DNA of 64,000 nt, taken from Bacteroides propionicigenes (GTDB lineage: Bacteria > Bacteroidota > Bacteroidia > Bacteroidales > Bacteroidaceae). Within the stretch, counting starts at the first letter, position 1. Every line of letters begins with the position of its first letter. Both the position numbers and the translations under genes were made by a program. The DNA lies in the NCBI RefSeq assembly GCF_018390535.1, contig NZ_JAHBBW010000001.1:558001-622000 (forward strand). The letters run 5' to 3'. This document shows, piece by piece, positions 53,406 to 63,385 of this stretch. The notes beneath the pieces are model-generated. The model saw only the letters and a program-made list of their open reading frames with translations, was not told the DNA's origin and did no database searches.

Positions 53406-54752
53406 ATGGAAATAGACGAAGAATACATAGATAAAGTCAAAAGCTTTATAGAGCAGAAAGACGCGGAAAACGTCAAGGCGCTTCTTATCGACCTGCATCC
53501 GGCAGACATTGCCGAATTGTGTAATGACCTCGCGCCCGAAGAGGCACGCTTCGTTTATCGTCTCCTCGACAACGAAACAGCCGCCGACGTACTGGTAGAA
53601 ATGGATGAAGACGTCCGGAAGGAGTTCTTGGAACTTCTGCCTTCGGAAACCATTGCCAAACGGTTTGTGGATTATATGGATACGGACGATGCCGTAGACC
53701 TGATGCGTGACCTCGATGAGGAGAAAAAGGAAGAAGTCCTCTCGCATATTGAGGATATAGAGCAGGCCGGAGACATCGTAGACCTGTTGAAATACGATGA
53801 AGACACCGCCGGCGGTTTGATGGGTACGGAAATGGTAACCGTCAACGAGAACTGGAGTATGCCGGAATGTCTGAAAGAAATGCGCCTGCAAGCTGAACAA
53901 CTGGACGAAATCTACTACGTATACGTCATTGACGATGACGAACGCCTGCAGGGTGTATTCCCGTTGAAGAAGATGATTACCTCGCCGTCCGTCTCCAAAG
54001 TGAAACATGTAATGAGGAAAGACCCCATTTCCGTCCATGTAGACACTCCCACGGACGAAGTGGTACAGATTATCGAGAAATACGACTTGGTAGCGGTGCC
54101 CGTTGTCGACAGTATAGGCCGTCTGGTAGGACAAATTACCGTAGACGACGTAATGGACGAGGTTCGCGAACAATCGGAACGCGACTACCAATTGGCATCC
54201 GGTTTGTCACAGGACGTAGAAACAGACGACAACGTCATGCGCCAGACTTCCGCACGCCTGCCGTGGTTGCTTATCGGTATGCTGGGCGGTATCGGCAACT
54301 CCATGATATTAGGTAATTTTGACGCGACTTTCGCCGCACATCCTGAAATGGCGCTGTACATCCCGCTAATCGGCGGTACGGGTGGAAACGTAGGAACCCA
54401 ATCCTCCGCAATCATCGTGCAAGGCCTTGCCAACAGTTCTCTGGATGCAAAAGATACATTCAAGCAAATTGCCAAAGAATCCGTAGTGGCGGTAATCAAT
54501 GCGACTATCATATCCTTATTGGTATACATATATAACTTTGTACGATTCGGCGGTACGGCCACAGTTACCTACTCCGTATCTATCAGCCTGTTTGCCGTTG
54601 TCATGTTTGCTTCCATATTCGGAACATTAGTCCCCATGACACTCGAAAAGCTGAAAGTGGACCCGGCCATTGCCACAGGTCCGTTTATATCCATTACCAA
54701 CGACATTATCGGCATGATGATGTATATGGGTATCACCGTACTATTGGCCTGA
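53406..54752 (+). CDS. mgtE: Magnesium transporter MgtE
   Basis: MgtE is a dimeric inner-membrane Mg2+ channel gated by its cytoplasmic domains. The 448-residue protein has an N-terminal helical domain (about 1-130, HPADIAELCNDLAPEEA), two CBS domains (about 135-255, MGTEMVTVNENWSMPECL and VMRKDPISVHVDTPTDEVV), and five membrane helices. The conserved pore sequence GGTGGNVGTQSSAIIVQGLA lies in this last part. It probably shares a transcript with rsmA. Confidence 0.95.
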   Translation: MEIDEEYIDKVKSFIEQKDAENVKALLIDLHPADIAELCNDLAPEEARFVYRLLDNETAADVLVEMDEDVRKEFLELLPSETIAKRFVDYMDTDDAVDLMRDLDEEKKEEVLSHIEDIEQAGDIVDLLKYDEDTAGGLMGTEMVTVNENWSMPECLKEMRLQAEQLDEIYYVYVIDDDERLQGVFPLKKMITSPSVSKVKHVMRKDPISVHVDTPTDEVVQIIEKYDLVAVPVVDSIGRLVGQITVDDVMDEVREQSERDYQLASGLSQDVETDDNVMRQTSARLPWLLIGMLGGIGNSMILGNFDATFAAHPEMALYIPLIGGTGGNVGTQSSAIIVQGLANSSLDAKDTFKQIAKESVVAVINATIISLLVYIYNFVRFGGTATVTYSVSISLFAVVMFASIFGTLVPMTLEKLKVDPAIATGPFISITNDIIGMMMYMGITVLLA

Positions 54753-54833
54753 AACGGCTAATTTGAAAAAAATTAAAGGAAAAAGTATGAAGTAATCATT
54801 TTATTTCATTAATTTGTAACCTAATGTAACCCG

Positions 54834-54849
54834 AACGGGGCATCCCGTT
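54834..54849 (+). other. Short hairpin in the leader of the DUF349 gene
   Basis: AACGGG and CCCGTT pair around a GCAT loop, 18 bases before the ATG at 54868. It could affect translation, or be the end of a small terminator after mgtE. Confidence 0.4.
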
Positions 54850-54867
54850 TCTAAAAAGTAAATACAA

Positions 54868-56721
54868 ATGACGGACACTCATGACACTAATCTCCCCGAC
54901 AAACCGGTGGAATTAGAAGAAGACAAGAAAACAGCAGAGGTTTCTGAGCCGGCAACAACAGAAACTCCCGCTGAGGCAACCTTGACTGACAAGCCGGCCG
55001 AATCAGTTCAAAAGCTCACTAAAGAAGAAATCCTGAACAAGCTTAAAGAGATTGCAGCAGACGTGGAGAATGCAGCCAAATCGGAGATAGACGGTTTGAA
55101 ACAGGCTTTCTACAAACTACATAACTCAGAGCAGGAAGCCGCAAAGAAGCAATTCGTTGAGAATGGAGGAGCTATTGAAGAGTTTGTTCCACAAGCCGAC
55201 GCTTTGGAAGAGGAATTCAAAAACACCATGTCCGTCATCAAGGAAAAAAGAAGCGCACTCAATGCAGAACAGGAGAAACAGAAAGAACTCAACCTGCAAA
55301 TCAAGCTTTCTATCATCGAGGAACTGAAAGAATTGGTGGAATCTCCGGAAGACGCCAACAAGAACTATACGGAATTCAAGAAGTTGCAGCAGCAATGGAA
55401 CGAGGTTAAAATTGTGCCGCAAGCCAAGATTAACGAATTGTGGAAGAACTACCAGCTGTACGTCGAGAAGTTCTACGACCTTTTAAAACTGAACAACGAA
55501 TTTCGTGAATATGACTTCAAAAAGAATCTTGAAATAAAGAATCATCTTTGCGAAGCCGCCGAGAAACTGGCAGACGAACCGGATGTAGTTTCCGCTTTCC
55601 ACCAATTACAGAAATTGCATCAGGAATTTCGCGATACAGGACCGGTAGCGAAAGAACTGCGCGACGAAATATGGGCACGCTTCAAAGCTGCCTCTACTAC
55701 CGTAAACCGTCGTCACCAACAGCATTTTGAGGCTTTGAAAGAGACTGAACAACACAATCTCGACCAAAAGACCGTAATCTGCGAAATCATCGAGTCCATT
55801 GATTATAGTGAGCTTACCAACTTTGCTTCTTGGGAAAACAAGACTCAGGAAATCATTGCTTTGCAAAACAAATGGAAAACTATCGGCTTTGCCCCGCAAA
55901 AGATGAACGTAAAGATATTTGAACGGTTCCGCAAAGCCTGTGATGAGTTTTTCCAAAAGAAAGGCGAGTTCTTCAAGTCTCTGAAAGAAGGGATGAACGA
56001 GAACCTTGAAAAGAAACGTGCCTTATGCGAAAAAGCAGAGGCTCTGAAAGACAGTACTGACTGGAAAGCAACAGCGGACGAACTGACCAAACTCCAAAAA
56101 GAGTGGAAAACAGTAGGTCCTGTTGCCAAGAAATATTCGGATGCCATATGGAAACGGTTCATCTCCGCCTGCGACTACTTCTTTGAACAGAAGAATAAAG
56201 CAACTTCTTCACAACGTTCCGTTGAGCAGGAGAATCTGGAGAAGAAAAAAGCCATTATCGAGAAACTGACCGCCATTGACGAAACAATGGATGTGGAAGA
56301 AGCCACTCAACTGGTCCGCGAACTTATGAAAGAATGGAACGGCATAGGGCACGTGCCATTCAAAGAAAAAGACAAGATTTACAAACAATATCACAGCCAG
56401 ATAGACAAGTTGTTTGAACGCTTCAACATCAGCGCTTCCAATAAGAAGTTAAGTAACTTCAAATCATCTATCAGCAATATACAGGAAGGCAGCCCGCAAG
56501 CCCTCTACCGTGAACGAGACAAACTGGTACGTGCCTGCGAAAACATGAAAAACGAATTGCAGACCTACGAAAACAATCTGGGCTTCCTTACAGCGTCTTC
56601 CAAGAAAGGCAACAGCCTTTTGACCGAACTTAACCGTAAAGTTGAGAAACTGAAAGGTGATATAGAACTGGTTAAACAGAAAATTAAAGTGATTGACAAT
56701 TCAATCAACGAAGCGGAATAA
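54868..56721 (+). CDS. DUF349 helical-repeat protein
   Basis: The 617-residue protein has a Thr/Glu/Pro-rich N-terminus and then repeated DUF349 helical units of about 75 residues. Examples are FKKLQQQWNEVKIVPQAKINELWKNYQLYVEKFYD, LQKLHQEFRDTGPVAKELRDEIWARFKAASTTVN and LQKEWKTVGPVAKKYSDAIWKRFISACDYFF. A C-terminal coiled coil follows. It is soluble and very charged. The biochemical role of DUF349 in Bacteroidetes is unknown to me. A strong terminator follows. Confidence 0.85.
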   Translation: MTDTHDTNLPDKPVELEEDKKTAEVSEPATTETPAEATLTDKPAESVQKLTKEEILNKLKEIAADVENAAKSEIDGLKQAFYKLHNSEQEAAKKQFVENGGAIEEFVPQADALEEEFKNTMSVIKEKRSALNAEQEKQKELNLQIKLSIIEELKELVESPEDANKNYTEFKKLQQQWNEVKIVPQAKINELWKNYQLYVEKFYDLLKLNNEFREYDFKKNLEIKNHLCEAAEKLADEPDVVSAFHQLQKLHQEFRDTGPVAKELRDEIWARFKAASTTVNRRHQQHFEALKETEQHNLDQKTVICEIIESIDYSELTNFASWENKTQEIIALQNKWKTIGFAPQKMNVKIFERFRKACDEFFQKKGEFFKSLKEGMNENLEKKRALCEKAEALKDSTDWKATADELTKLQKEWKTVGPVAKKYSDAIWKRFISACDYFFEQKNKATSSQRSVEQENLEKKKAIIEKLTAIDETMDVEEATQLVRELMKEWNGIGHVPFKEKDKIYKQYHSQIDKLFERFNISASNKKLSNFKSSISNIQEGSPQALYRERDKLVRACENMKNELQTYENNLGFLTASSKKGNSLLTELNRKVEKLKGDIELVKQKIKVIDNSINEAE

Positions 56722-56741
56722 TTTTTTGAACCTAATTATAC

Positions 56742-56789
56742 GAGGTTATGCCAAAAGGATTGAAGGCTTTTTGACATAACCTCTTTTTT
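56742..56789 (+). terminator. Intrinsic terminator after the DUF349 gene
   Basis: GAGGTTATG (56742-56750) pairs with CATAACCTC (56775-56783), extended inward by CCAAAAGG and CTTTTTG. A run of six or more T follows on the plus strand. Confidence 0.9.
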
Positions 56790-56814
56790 ATCTAATCTTA
56801 TCTCACTCTAAATT

Positions 56815-59235
56815 ATGAAAAGAATTCTAACCTTAGGTATCGTACTACTGACCGCAAACAGCCTGTTACCGGCACAAGAGATTACATTCTCGGAAACCAA
56901 ATTCAATTGGGGAACCGTTCTGGAAAAAGACGGAAATGTGAGCCATGATTTCCGGTTCGTGAATACCGGAGACAAACCTTTGACCATCAAAAACATCATT
57001 ACCGGTTGCGGATGCACCTCATCCGAGTGGGCCGACAAAGTCTACCGCCCCGGCGAAGAAGGAACAATACGGTTGGTCTATCACCCGGAAGGCAGAACGG
57101 AAAACAGCATCAACCTTGTAGCCGAGATTTACACTAACAGAGCGGCAAAAGAAGTAGTTACTTTGGAAATGTCAGGAGAGATAAAACGTCAAGCCCCCTC
57201 CTATCCCGCCTACTACAATCCTGCCAATGGAAAACGCAGCCAAAGCCAAACCGGCATTCCGCAAGATGAATATGAACAAATACTTAAACGGGTGCGTGAG
57301 GAACTATATGCCAAAGCTACTTCACAGCAAACAGACCAAATCACAGAAAGATTATTACGTTCCATGCTTCCGGAAGGCAAATGGAGCGATTTGGATTATG
57401 CTTGCTTCTTCCGTACCAATTGGGAACCGGTGGAACACTTGAAGCGTTTGGTTACAATTGCCACTTCATATACTGATGAAAGCTCCCGCTATTACGGCAA
57501 CGAAGTATTATACAATGCCATCAGAACCGCCCTCCAATATTGGGTGAAACAAGACCCTACCTGTTTTAACTGGTGGTTCAACCAGATTTCCGTACCGCAG
57601 ACACAAGCCTCACTCCTCGCCCTGATGGATGCAGGACAAAAGAAACTCCCATCCGAAATCAGTGCTCCTATTTTACAAACAATGAGCGAACGCAGCGATC
57701 CGCGCAAATGGACCGGCGCCAACAAAATGGACATTGCCATTCATCATTTAGTAAGAGGCTGCCTGTTGAAGAACGACAGTATCGTACGTGTCAATGCCGA
57801 TGAAATATTCTACCCCGTACAAATCGTTGTGAACGAAGGCATACAGGAGGACTTGTCTTATCACCAGCACGGACCGCAACTCTACATCGGCGGATACGGA
57901 ACAGTGTTTGTAGACAACATAGTGCGTATGGGCAATATCCTCAACGGTACGAAATATGCCATGAACCGGGAAAAACTCAGCCTGTTTTCCAATTTTATCC
58001 GCAGCACCTACTTCAATGTATTCCGCAGCAGGTATCTGGACTTCAGCGTAACAGGCAGGGGTGTCAGCCGCAAGGGAACATTGGATTATGGAGATTGTGC
58101 GGCCCTGTTCGGAAACTTGCAGACTCTCGATGCCGCACACACTGACGAATATGCAGCCATTGCCCGCCGTTTCCTCACCCGGGAAGCATCTTACCAACGT
58201 TCGGACAGGAATACAATGTATTATTGTTCAGACTATATGCTACACAACAGACTGAATTACGACTTTTCCGTACGCGCTTCCTCAACACGCACCAACAAAA
58301 CCGAAAGCGGCAACGGTGAAAATCTATACGGAACCTATATGAGTGACGGCGCTACCAATATTCGTGTCAATGGTAATGAGTATGTTGACATCTTCCCCGT
58401 TTGGGAGTGGGACAGAATACCGGGAACCACCCTGCCCGCAGGCGAGAAACGCAATCCCGTTGACTGGGGAACCAAAGGAACCGGTACATTCACAGGCGGA
58501 GTATCCGACGGGAAATACGGTGTAATGACCTTCAAGATGAATGATTATGGCGTAAAAGCCCGGAAATCATGGTTTATGTTCGACAACGAAGTAGTCTGCT
58601 TAGGCAGCGGCATCGATTCAAATATTCCGGCAGACATCGTTACCACCATCAATCAATGCCATTTAGACGGGAAAGCATGGATAAGTACAGGAAGAAAAAC
58701 GCTTCAGCAAGCTGTCCAAGGGGAATTTTCTTTTGAACAAACTCCGTTATGGATTTGGCATGACAGCATCGCCTACTTCTTCCCTAAAGAGAATAATGTA
58801 AAACTAAGAATGAACAAACAAAAAGGCAGCTGGGCAAAAATCAACTTCAATTATCCCGCTACGGAAATCAACATACCTGTATTTAACCTGAGTATTAATC
58901 ACGGAAAATCACCCCGGAACGCATCTTACGCATATATCGTTGTGCCGGGAATCAGCCATCCGGAAAAGATGAAAGCATACTCCCACCGATATCTGAAAAT
59001 TGAACGGAATGACATGGAAATACAAGCCGTTAGCAATCAGAAATCGGGAATTCTGCAAATTGTTTTCTTTAATCCCGACACTTTTGACAATGGAAAAATA
59101 AAGGTGAAAGCCTTGAAACCCTGCGTTGTACAAATAAAGAGAAGCAAAGGAAAAGTGACAGATATACAAATTGCCGACCCGCAGAACCAAGAAAAACTAA
59201 AGCCGGGGGTAGATGTAATAGTTTCAAATGACTAA
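56815..59235 (+). CDS. DUF1573-polysaccharide lyase family 8 fusion
   Basis: The 806-residue exported protein has a signal peptide (ILTLGIVLLTANSLLPAQ). A DUF1573 module follows (about 20-125, FNWGTVLEKDGNVSHDFRFVNTGDKPLTIKNIITGCGCTSSEW), then a polysaccharide lyase 8 domain. The lyase triad is visible: Asn303 in TGANKMDI, and His352 and Tyr361 in SYHQHGPQLYIGGYG. The His-Tyr spacing matches chondroitin AC lyase. The middle beta domain has PVWEWDRIPGTT, typical of PL8. It should cleave uronic-acid polysaccharides such as chondroitin or hyaluronan by beta-elimination. The substrate is not proven, and no SusCD or sulfatase is adjacent. Confidence 0.88.
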   Translation: MKRILTLGIVLLTANSLLPAQEITFSETKFNWGTVLEKDGNVSHDFRFVNTGDKPLTIKNIITGCGCTSSEWADKVYRPGEEGTIRLVYHPEGRTENSINLVAEIYTNRAAKEVVTLEMSGEIKRQAPSYPAYYNPANGKRSQSQTGIPQDEYEQILKRVREELYAKATSQQTDQITERLLRSMLPEGKWSDLDYACFFRTNWEPVEHLKRLVTIATSYTDESSRYYGNEVLYNAIRTALQYWVKQDPTCFNWWFNQISVPQTQASLLALMDAGQKKLPSEISAPILQTMSERSDPRKWTGANKMDIAIHHLVRGCLLKNDSIVRVNADEIFYPVQIVVNEGIQEDLSYHQHGPQLYIGGYGTVFVDNIVRMGNILNGTKYAMNREKLSLFSNFIRSTYFNVFRSRYLDFSVTGRGVSRKGTLDYGDCAALFGNLQTLDAAHTDEYAAIARRFLTREASYQRSDRNTMYYCSDYMLHNRLNYDFSVRASSTRTNKTESGNGENLYGTYMSDGATNIRVNGNEYVDIFPVWEWDRIPGTTLPAGEKRNPVDWGTKGTGTFTGGVSDGKYGVMTFKMNDYGVKARKSWFMFDNEVVCLGSGIDSNIPADIVTTINQCHLDGKAWISTGRKTLQQAVQGEFSFEQTPLWIWHDSIAYFFPKENNVKLRMNKQKGSWAKINFNYPATEINIPVFNLSINHGKSPRNASYAYIVVPGISHPEKMKAYSHRYLKIERNDMEIQAVSNQKSGILQIVFFNPDTFDNGKIKVKALKPCVVQIKRSKGKVTDIQIADPQNQEKLKPGVDVIVSND

Positions 59236-59286
59236 TCATCCGCATTCTTCCCCTGACTCTCCCGACAAGCCATAAGTCATACTGAA

Positions 59287-59345
59287 ATAAACCTCTACTC
59301 TACGTCTCTAAAATTCAACTTGAGAGATGTAAAGTAGAGGTTTAT
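59287..59345. terminator. Bidirectional hairpin between convergent genes
   Basis: A 23-base arm (59287-59309) pairs with 59323-59345 with only two non-Watson-Crick positions and a 13-base loop. It separates the PL8 gene and the convergent AICAR transformylase gene. T-rich ends are short. Confidence 0.8.
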
Positions 59346-59363
59346 CATAGCTAAGCCAGCATC

Positions 59364-60542
59364 TTAATGGTGGAATAAGCGGATACCCGTAAACGCCATT
59401 GCAATACCGTACTTATCGCAAGTCTCAATAACATGATCATCGCGCACCGAGCCTCCGGCCTGCGCTATAAACTCTACGCCACTCTTGTGCGCACGTTCAA
59501 TATTATCACCAAAGGGGAAGAAAGCATCAGAACCCAGTGCAACCCCTTTTAAAGTATCCAACCAAGCACGCTTCTCTTCACGGGTCAGTATTTCCGGCTT
59601 CTCCGTAAAGAATTGTTGCCAAACGCCGTCAGCCAATACGTCATCATAATCGTCACTGATGTAAACATCAATCGTATTGTCACGGTCGGCACGGCGTATC
59701 TTCTCAATCCAAGGCAGACTCAATACTTTCGGATGTTGGCGCAAGTACCATATATCAGCTTTATTTCCTGCCAGACGGGTACAATGGATTCGGCTTTGTT
59801 GACCGGCACCAATACCAATCGCCTGACCGTCTTTCACATAACACACGGAATTAGACTGAGTATATTTCAAAGTGATAAGCGCTATCATCAAATCACGCTT
59901 GGCAGCTTCGGAGAAATTCTTATTCCGGGTAGGAATAGTAGCAAACAGCTCCTCGCCATTCAATTTTATCTCATTTCGTCCTTGCTCAAAAGTAACTCCA
60001 AACACATCTTTATGTTCAATCGGAGCCGGTTTATAAGCCGGATTAATCTTGATTACATTATAAGTTCCCTTGCGTTTGTTTCTCAATATTTCGAGTGCCT
60101 CATCGGTATATCCCGGAGCAATTACCCCGTCTGAAACCTCACGATTGATGAAACGGGCTGTAGCCTCATCGCATACATCACTCAAAGCTATGAAATCGCC
60201 ATAAGAAGACATACGGTCAGCGCCACGTGCACGCACATAGGCATTGGCGAGCGGTGAAAGAGGCAGATTATCAACAAAGTAAATCTTTTTCATGGTTTCG
60301 TCCAACTCCAATCCGATAGCGGCCCCTGCCGGACTCACATGTTTGAATGAAGTAGCGGCCGGCATCCCGGTAGCTTCTTTCAATTCTTTCACCAATTGCC
60401 ACCCGTTCAAGGCATCCATAAAATTGATATACCCCGGACGTCCGTTCAAGACTTCGATAGGCAACTCTCCCTCCTGCATAAAAATGCGGGCCGGCTTTTG
60501 ATTAGGGTTACAGCCGTATTTCAACGATAATTCTTTTGCCAT
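59364..60542 (-). CDS. Stand-alone AICAR transformylase
   Basis: The 392-residue protein corresponds only to the AICAR formyltransferase domain of PurH. This domain adds the formyl group to AICAR in purine synthesis. Family segments are LKYGCNPNQKPARIF, SFKHVSPAGAAIG, YTQSNSVCYVKDGQAIGIGAGQQSRIHCTRLAG, LGSDAFFPFGDNIERAHKSGVEFIAQAGGSVRDDHVI. The IMP cyclohydrolase domain that normally precedes it is absent and no such gene is adjacent. It is either a paralogue of a bifunctional PurH elsewhere or part of a split pathway. Confidence 0.92.
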   Translation of the reverse strand: MAKELSLKYGCNPNQKPARIFMQEGELPIEVLNGRPGYINFMDALNGWQLVKELKEATGMPAATSFKHVSPAGAAIGLELDETMKKIYFVDNLPLSPLANAYVRARGADRMSSYGDFIALSDVCDEATARFINREVSDGVIAPGYTDEALEILRNKRKGTYNVIKINPAYKPAPIEHKDVFGVTFEQGRNEIKLNGEELFATIPTRNKNFSEAAKRDLMIALITLKYTQSNSVCYVKDGQAIGIGAGQQSRIHCTRLAGNKADIWYLRQHPKVLSLPWIEKIRRADRDNTIDVYISDDYDDVLADGVWQQFFTEKPEILTREEKRAWLDTLKGVALGSDAFFPFGDNIERAHKSGVEFIAQAGGSVRDDHVIETCDKYGIAMAFTGIRLFHH

Positions 60543-60594
60543 AATTAGTAATGTTTGAGTTGCTGCAAATTTACTCTTTTTTACCCAATAAAAA

Positions 60595-60623
60595 AACCCA
60601 CTAAATTATGATTTTAGCGGGTT
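60595..60623 (-). terminator. Terminator downstream of tRNA-Gln
   Basis: As minus-strand RNA, AACCCGCUAAA (60623-60613) pairs with UUUAGUGGGUU (60605-60595), one G-U pair, followed by a U-run. It lies 25 bases after the tRNA end. Confidence 0.85.
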
Positions 60624-60647
60624 CTTTAGCTTTAAATATATGTCTTA

Positions 60648-60721
60648 TGGTTGGGCTACCTGGATTCGAACCAGGAATGACAGGACCAGAATCTGTAGTG
60701 TTACCATTACACCATAGCCCA
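60648..60721 (-). tRNA. tRNA-Gln (anticodon CTG)
   Basis: On the minus strand the 7-base acceptor stem TGGGCTA pairs with TAGCCCA. The T-arm contains GGTTCGAATCC, and the anticodon loop TTCTGGT gives CTG, reading CAG. The 3' CCA is encoded (60650-60648). The last pair of the anticodon stem is an A-C mismatch. I assigned the type by eye from the anticodon. Confidence 0.92.
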
Positions 60722-60750
60722 ATTGAGCATCACATTTCTGTTTTGCGGTG

Positions 60751-60779
60751 CAAAGATACAAAGTTTTCCATAATCCAAA
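60751..60779 (-). promoter_or_regulatory. Promoter of tRNA-Gln
   Basis: On the minus strand TTTG (60779-60776) and TATCTTTG (60758-60751) fit the Bacteroides -33 and -7 boxes, with a spacing of 17 instead of about 19-20. It lies 30 bases before the mature tRNA 5' end. Confidence 0.55.
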
Positions 60780-60905
60780 ACATTTTCTGTTATTTTTTTC
60801 ATTAAAATCTGATAAGACACCATGACACAAAGAATTATATACCTAAAAAAAAACAAAAAATGAAAGACTTTTTCCCTTTTGCGTGTTTGATATAATAAAT
60901 CAACG

Positions 60906-60913
60906 TATATTTG
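60906..60913 (+). promoter_or_regulatory. -7 box for the rsfS-ftsH-cdsA operon
   Basis: TATATTTG matches TAnnTTTG, 27 bases before the rsfS ATG. A TTTG at 60886-60889 is 16 bases upstream, shorter than the usual spacing. Confidence 0.5.
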
Positions 60914-60940
60914 TCACCTGTTTAATATTAATAATGTGTA

Positions 60941-61300
60941 ATGAACGAAGCTAAAAAATTAATTCAACAAATAACAGAAGGTATTCAAGATAAAAAAGGA
61001 AAAAAAATCGTCATAGCAGACCTTACCCAAATAGACGATACAATATGTAATTATTTCGTCATCTGTCAAGGAAACTCTCCAAGCCAAGTAAGCGCCATTG
61101 TAGATTCTGTAAAAGACTTCACCCGTAAAGGGGCGAACAGCAAACCTTTCGCAGTAGACGGTTTACGTAACGCCGAATGGGTAGCCATGGACTATTCCGA
61201 TGTACTGGTTCACGTTTTTCTGCCGGAAGCGCGTGACTTCTACAATTTGGAGCACCTGTGGGCAGATGCCAAACTAACTCAAATCCCCGATCTCGACTAA
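60941..61300 (+). CDS. rsfS: Ribosome silencing factor RsfS
   Basis: RsfS binds ribosomal protein L14 and blocks joining of the subunits when nutrients are short. The 119-residue product shows the family motifs DLTQIDDTICNYFVICQGNSPSQVSAIVDSV and GLRNAEWVAMDYSDVLVHVFLPEARDFYNLEHLW. Length is normal. It is the first gene of the rsfS-ftsH-cdsA unit; ftsH follows after 9 bases. Confidence 0.95.
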   Translation: MNEAKKLIQQITEGIQDKKGKKIVIADLTQIDDTICNYFVICQGNSPSQVSAIVDSVKDFTRKGANSKPFAVDGLRNAEWVAMDYSDVLVHVFLPEARDFYNLEHLWADAKLTQIPDLD

Positions 61301-61309
61301 TTTAGACTT

Positions 61310-63373
61310 ATGGACAATAACAGCAATAAAAAGCCCGCTAAAACCAATATGCCCAAGTTCAACTTGAACTGGTTGTATATGATTATAGCCATGATGTTAC
61401 TGGGACTGTACCTCACCAACGAAAGCGGTACAGCCAGCAAAAACATCCCCTACGATGAATTTCAGGAATACGTACGTAACGGCTACATAAGCAAAGTGAC
61501 CGGTTATGACGACAACTCCGTAGAGGCATACGTCAAGCCGCAATATGTACCCAATGTATTCAAAGCAGATTCCAGCCGTGTAGGCAAGAATCCTCTGATT
61601 ACGACAGAAGCTCCCTCACGTGAAAGTCTGGGTGACTTCCTGCAGAAGGAAAAAGACGAAACGCGTTTCGACGGCTCCATCAGCTACGAAAAGAAACGCA
61701 ACTACTTCGGTGCAATCCTTTGGCAGATATTGCCGTTTGCATTCCTTATCGGTTTCTGGATATTCCTGTCCCGCCGCTGGAGCGGCGGTGGCGGCATGGG
61801 CGGCGGTGGCGGCATCTTCAGTGTCGGCAAGTCCAAAGCACAGCTGTTTGAGAAGAACTCTCCGGTAAAGGTAACCTTCAAGGATGTAGCCGGACTTGCA
61901 GAAGCCAAACAGGAAGTAGAGGAAATCGTAGAATTCCTGAAAGAGCCGCAAAAATATACAGACTTGGGAGGTAAGATACCTAAGGGTGCATTGCTCGTAG
62001 GCCCTCCGGGAACAGGTAAGACGTTGTTGGCAAAGGCGGTAGCCGGAGAAGCCAACGTACCGTTCTTCTCATTGGCAGGTTCCGATTTCGTGGAAATGTT
62101 TGTCGGTGTAGGCGCTTCCCGCGTCCGCGACTTGTTCCGCCAAGCCAAAGAGAAAGCGCCTTGCATTGTATTCATCGACGAGATTGATGCAGTGGGACGT
62201 GCGCGTGCCAAGGCAGCCGCTATGGGAGGTAACGATGAACGCGAGAACACACTGAACCAATTGCTGACCGAAATGGACGGTTTCGGTTCCAACAGCGGTG
62301 TCATTATCCTTGCCGCAACCAACCGCGTGGACGTTTTGGACAAAGCATTGCTGCGTGCCGGACGTTTCGACCGCCAGATACACGTTGATTTACCGGACTT
62401 GAATGAACGTAAAGAAGTATTCGGCGTACATCTGCGCCCCATTAAGATAGACAATACGGTGGACGTAGAGTTACTGGCCCGCCAAACTCCGGGTTTCTCC
62501 GGCGCCGACATCGCTAATGTCTGCAACGAAGCCGCCCTGATTGCCGCCCGCCATGGAAAGAAGTTTGTAGAAAAGCAAGACTTCCTGGATGCGGTAGACC
62601 GTATCGTAGGCGGTTTGGAAAAGAAAACCAAAATTACGACTGAAGAAGAACGCCGTTCCATCGCCATACACGAAGCCGGACACGCCAGCATCTCATGGCT
62701 GTTGGAATACGCCAACCCTCTGATTAAAGTAACAATCGTTCCACGCGGACGTGCCCTCGGCGCTGCCTGGTATCTGCCCGAAGAACGCCAAATTACCACC
62801 AAAGAGCAGATGCTGGACGAAATGTGCGCCACTTTGGGAGGACGTGCCGCAGAGGACTTATTCATCGGAAGAATCTCAACCGGCGCAATGAACGACTTGG
62901 AACGTGTAACCAAGCAGGCTTACGGCATGATTGCCTATTTGGGCATGAGTGACAAATTGCCGAATCTCTGTTACTACAATAACGAAGAATATTCTTTCAA
63001 CCGTCCGTACAGCGAAAAGACTGCCGAGTTGATTGATGAAGAAGTGAAGCGTATGGTAAACGAGCAGTACGAGCGTGCCAAAAAGATACTTTCCGACAAC
63101 AGAGACGGCCACAACAAGTTGGCTCAACAGTTGATAGACAAAGAGGTCATCTTTGCGGAAGATGTGGAAGAAATCTTCGGCAAACGCCCGTGGGCTTCCC
63201 GTTCCGAAGAAATCATCAGCGCCGGCAAAACCTCCAAAGAGCTGAAAGAAGCCGAAGAGCAAGAAGCCGCCAAGGCCAAAGAAGCTGAAAAAGAGGTGAA
63301 AGAAGAAGAAAGCCACAACACAGAGGCTTCCAACAATACCGATAATACGGATAATACCGAACCAAATAATTAA
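61310..63373 (+). CDS. ftsH: ATP-dependent zinc metalloprotease FtsH
   Basis: FtsH is a membrane-anchored hexameric AAA+ protease that degrades membrane and short-lived proteins. The 687-residue protein has two N-terminal membrane helices (about 17-36 and 143-163) and a Gly-rich linker. The Walker A is GPPGTGKT (about 231) and Walker B is [11 protein letters not shown]. It has an arginine-finger region (LRAGRFDRQ) and the zinc motif HEAGH (about 453). The C-terminal tail is Glu/Ala/Lys-rich and ends in an Asn/Thr/Asp repeat. cdsA follows 12 bases later. Confidence 0.96.
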   Translation: MDNNSNKKPAKTNMPKFNLNWLYMIIAMMLLGLYLTNESGTASKNIPYDEFQEYVRNGYISKVTGYDDNSVEAYVKPQYVPNVFKADSSRVGKNPLITTEAPSRESLGDFLQKEKDETRFDGSISYEKKRNYFGAILWQILPFAFLIGFWIFLSRRWSGGGGMGGGGGIFSVGKSKAQLFEKNSPVKVTFKDVAGLAEAKQEVEEIVEFLKEPQKYTDLGGKIPKGALLVGPPGTGKTLLAKAVAGEANVPFFSLAGSDFVEMFVGVGASRVRDLFRQAKEKAPCIVFIDEIDAVGRARAKAAAMGGNDERENTLNQLLTEMDGFGSNSGVIILAATNRVDVLDKALLRAGRFDRQIHVDLPDLNERKEVFGVHLRPIKIDNTVDVELLARQTPGFSGADIANVCNEAALIAARHGKKFVEKQDFLDAVDRIVGGLEKKTKITTEEERRSIAIHEAGHASISWLLEYANPLIKVTIVPRGRALGAAWYLPEERQITTKEQMLDEMCATLGGRAAEDLFIGRISTGAMNDLERVTKQAYGMIAYLGMSDKLPNLCYYNNEEYSFNRPYSEKTAELIDEEVKRMVNEQYERAKKILSDNRDGHNKLAQQLIDKEVIFAEDVEEIFGKRPWASRSEEIISAGKTSKELKEAEEQEAAKAKEAEKEVKEEESHNTEASNNTDNTDNTEPNN

Positions 63374-63385
63374 AACGAAAACACC

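Noticed and set aside
61702..62913. Open frame of 403 codons opposite ftsH
   Set aside because: Low-complexity Ser/Pro/Arg antisense product; ftsH explains the region.
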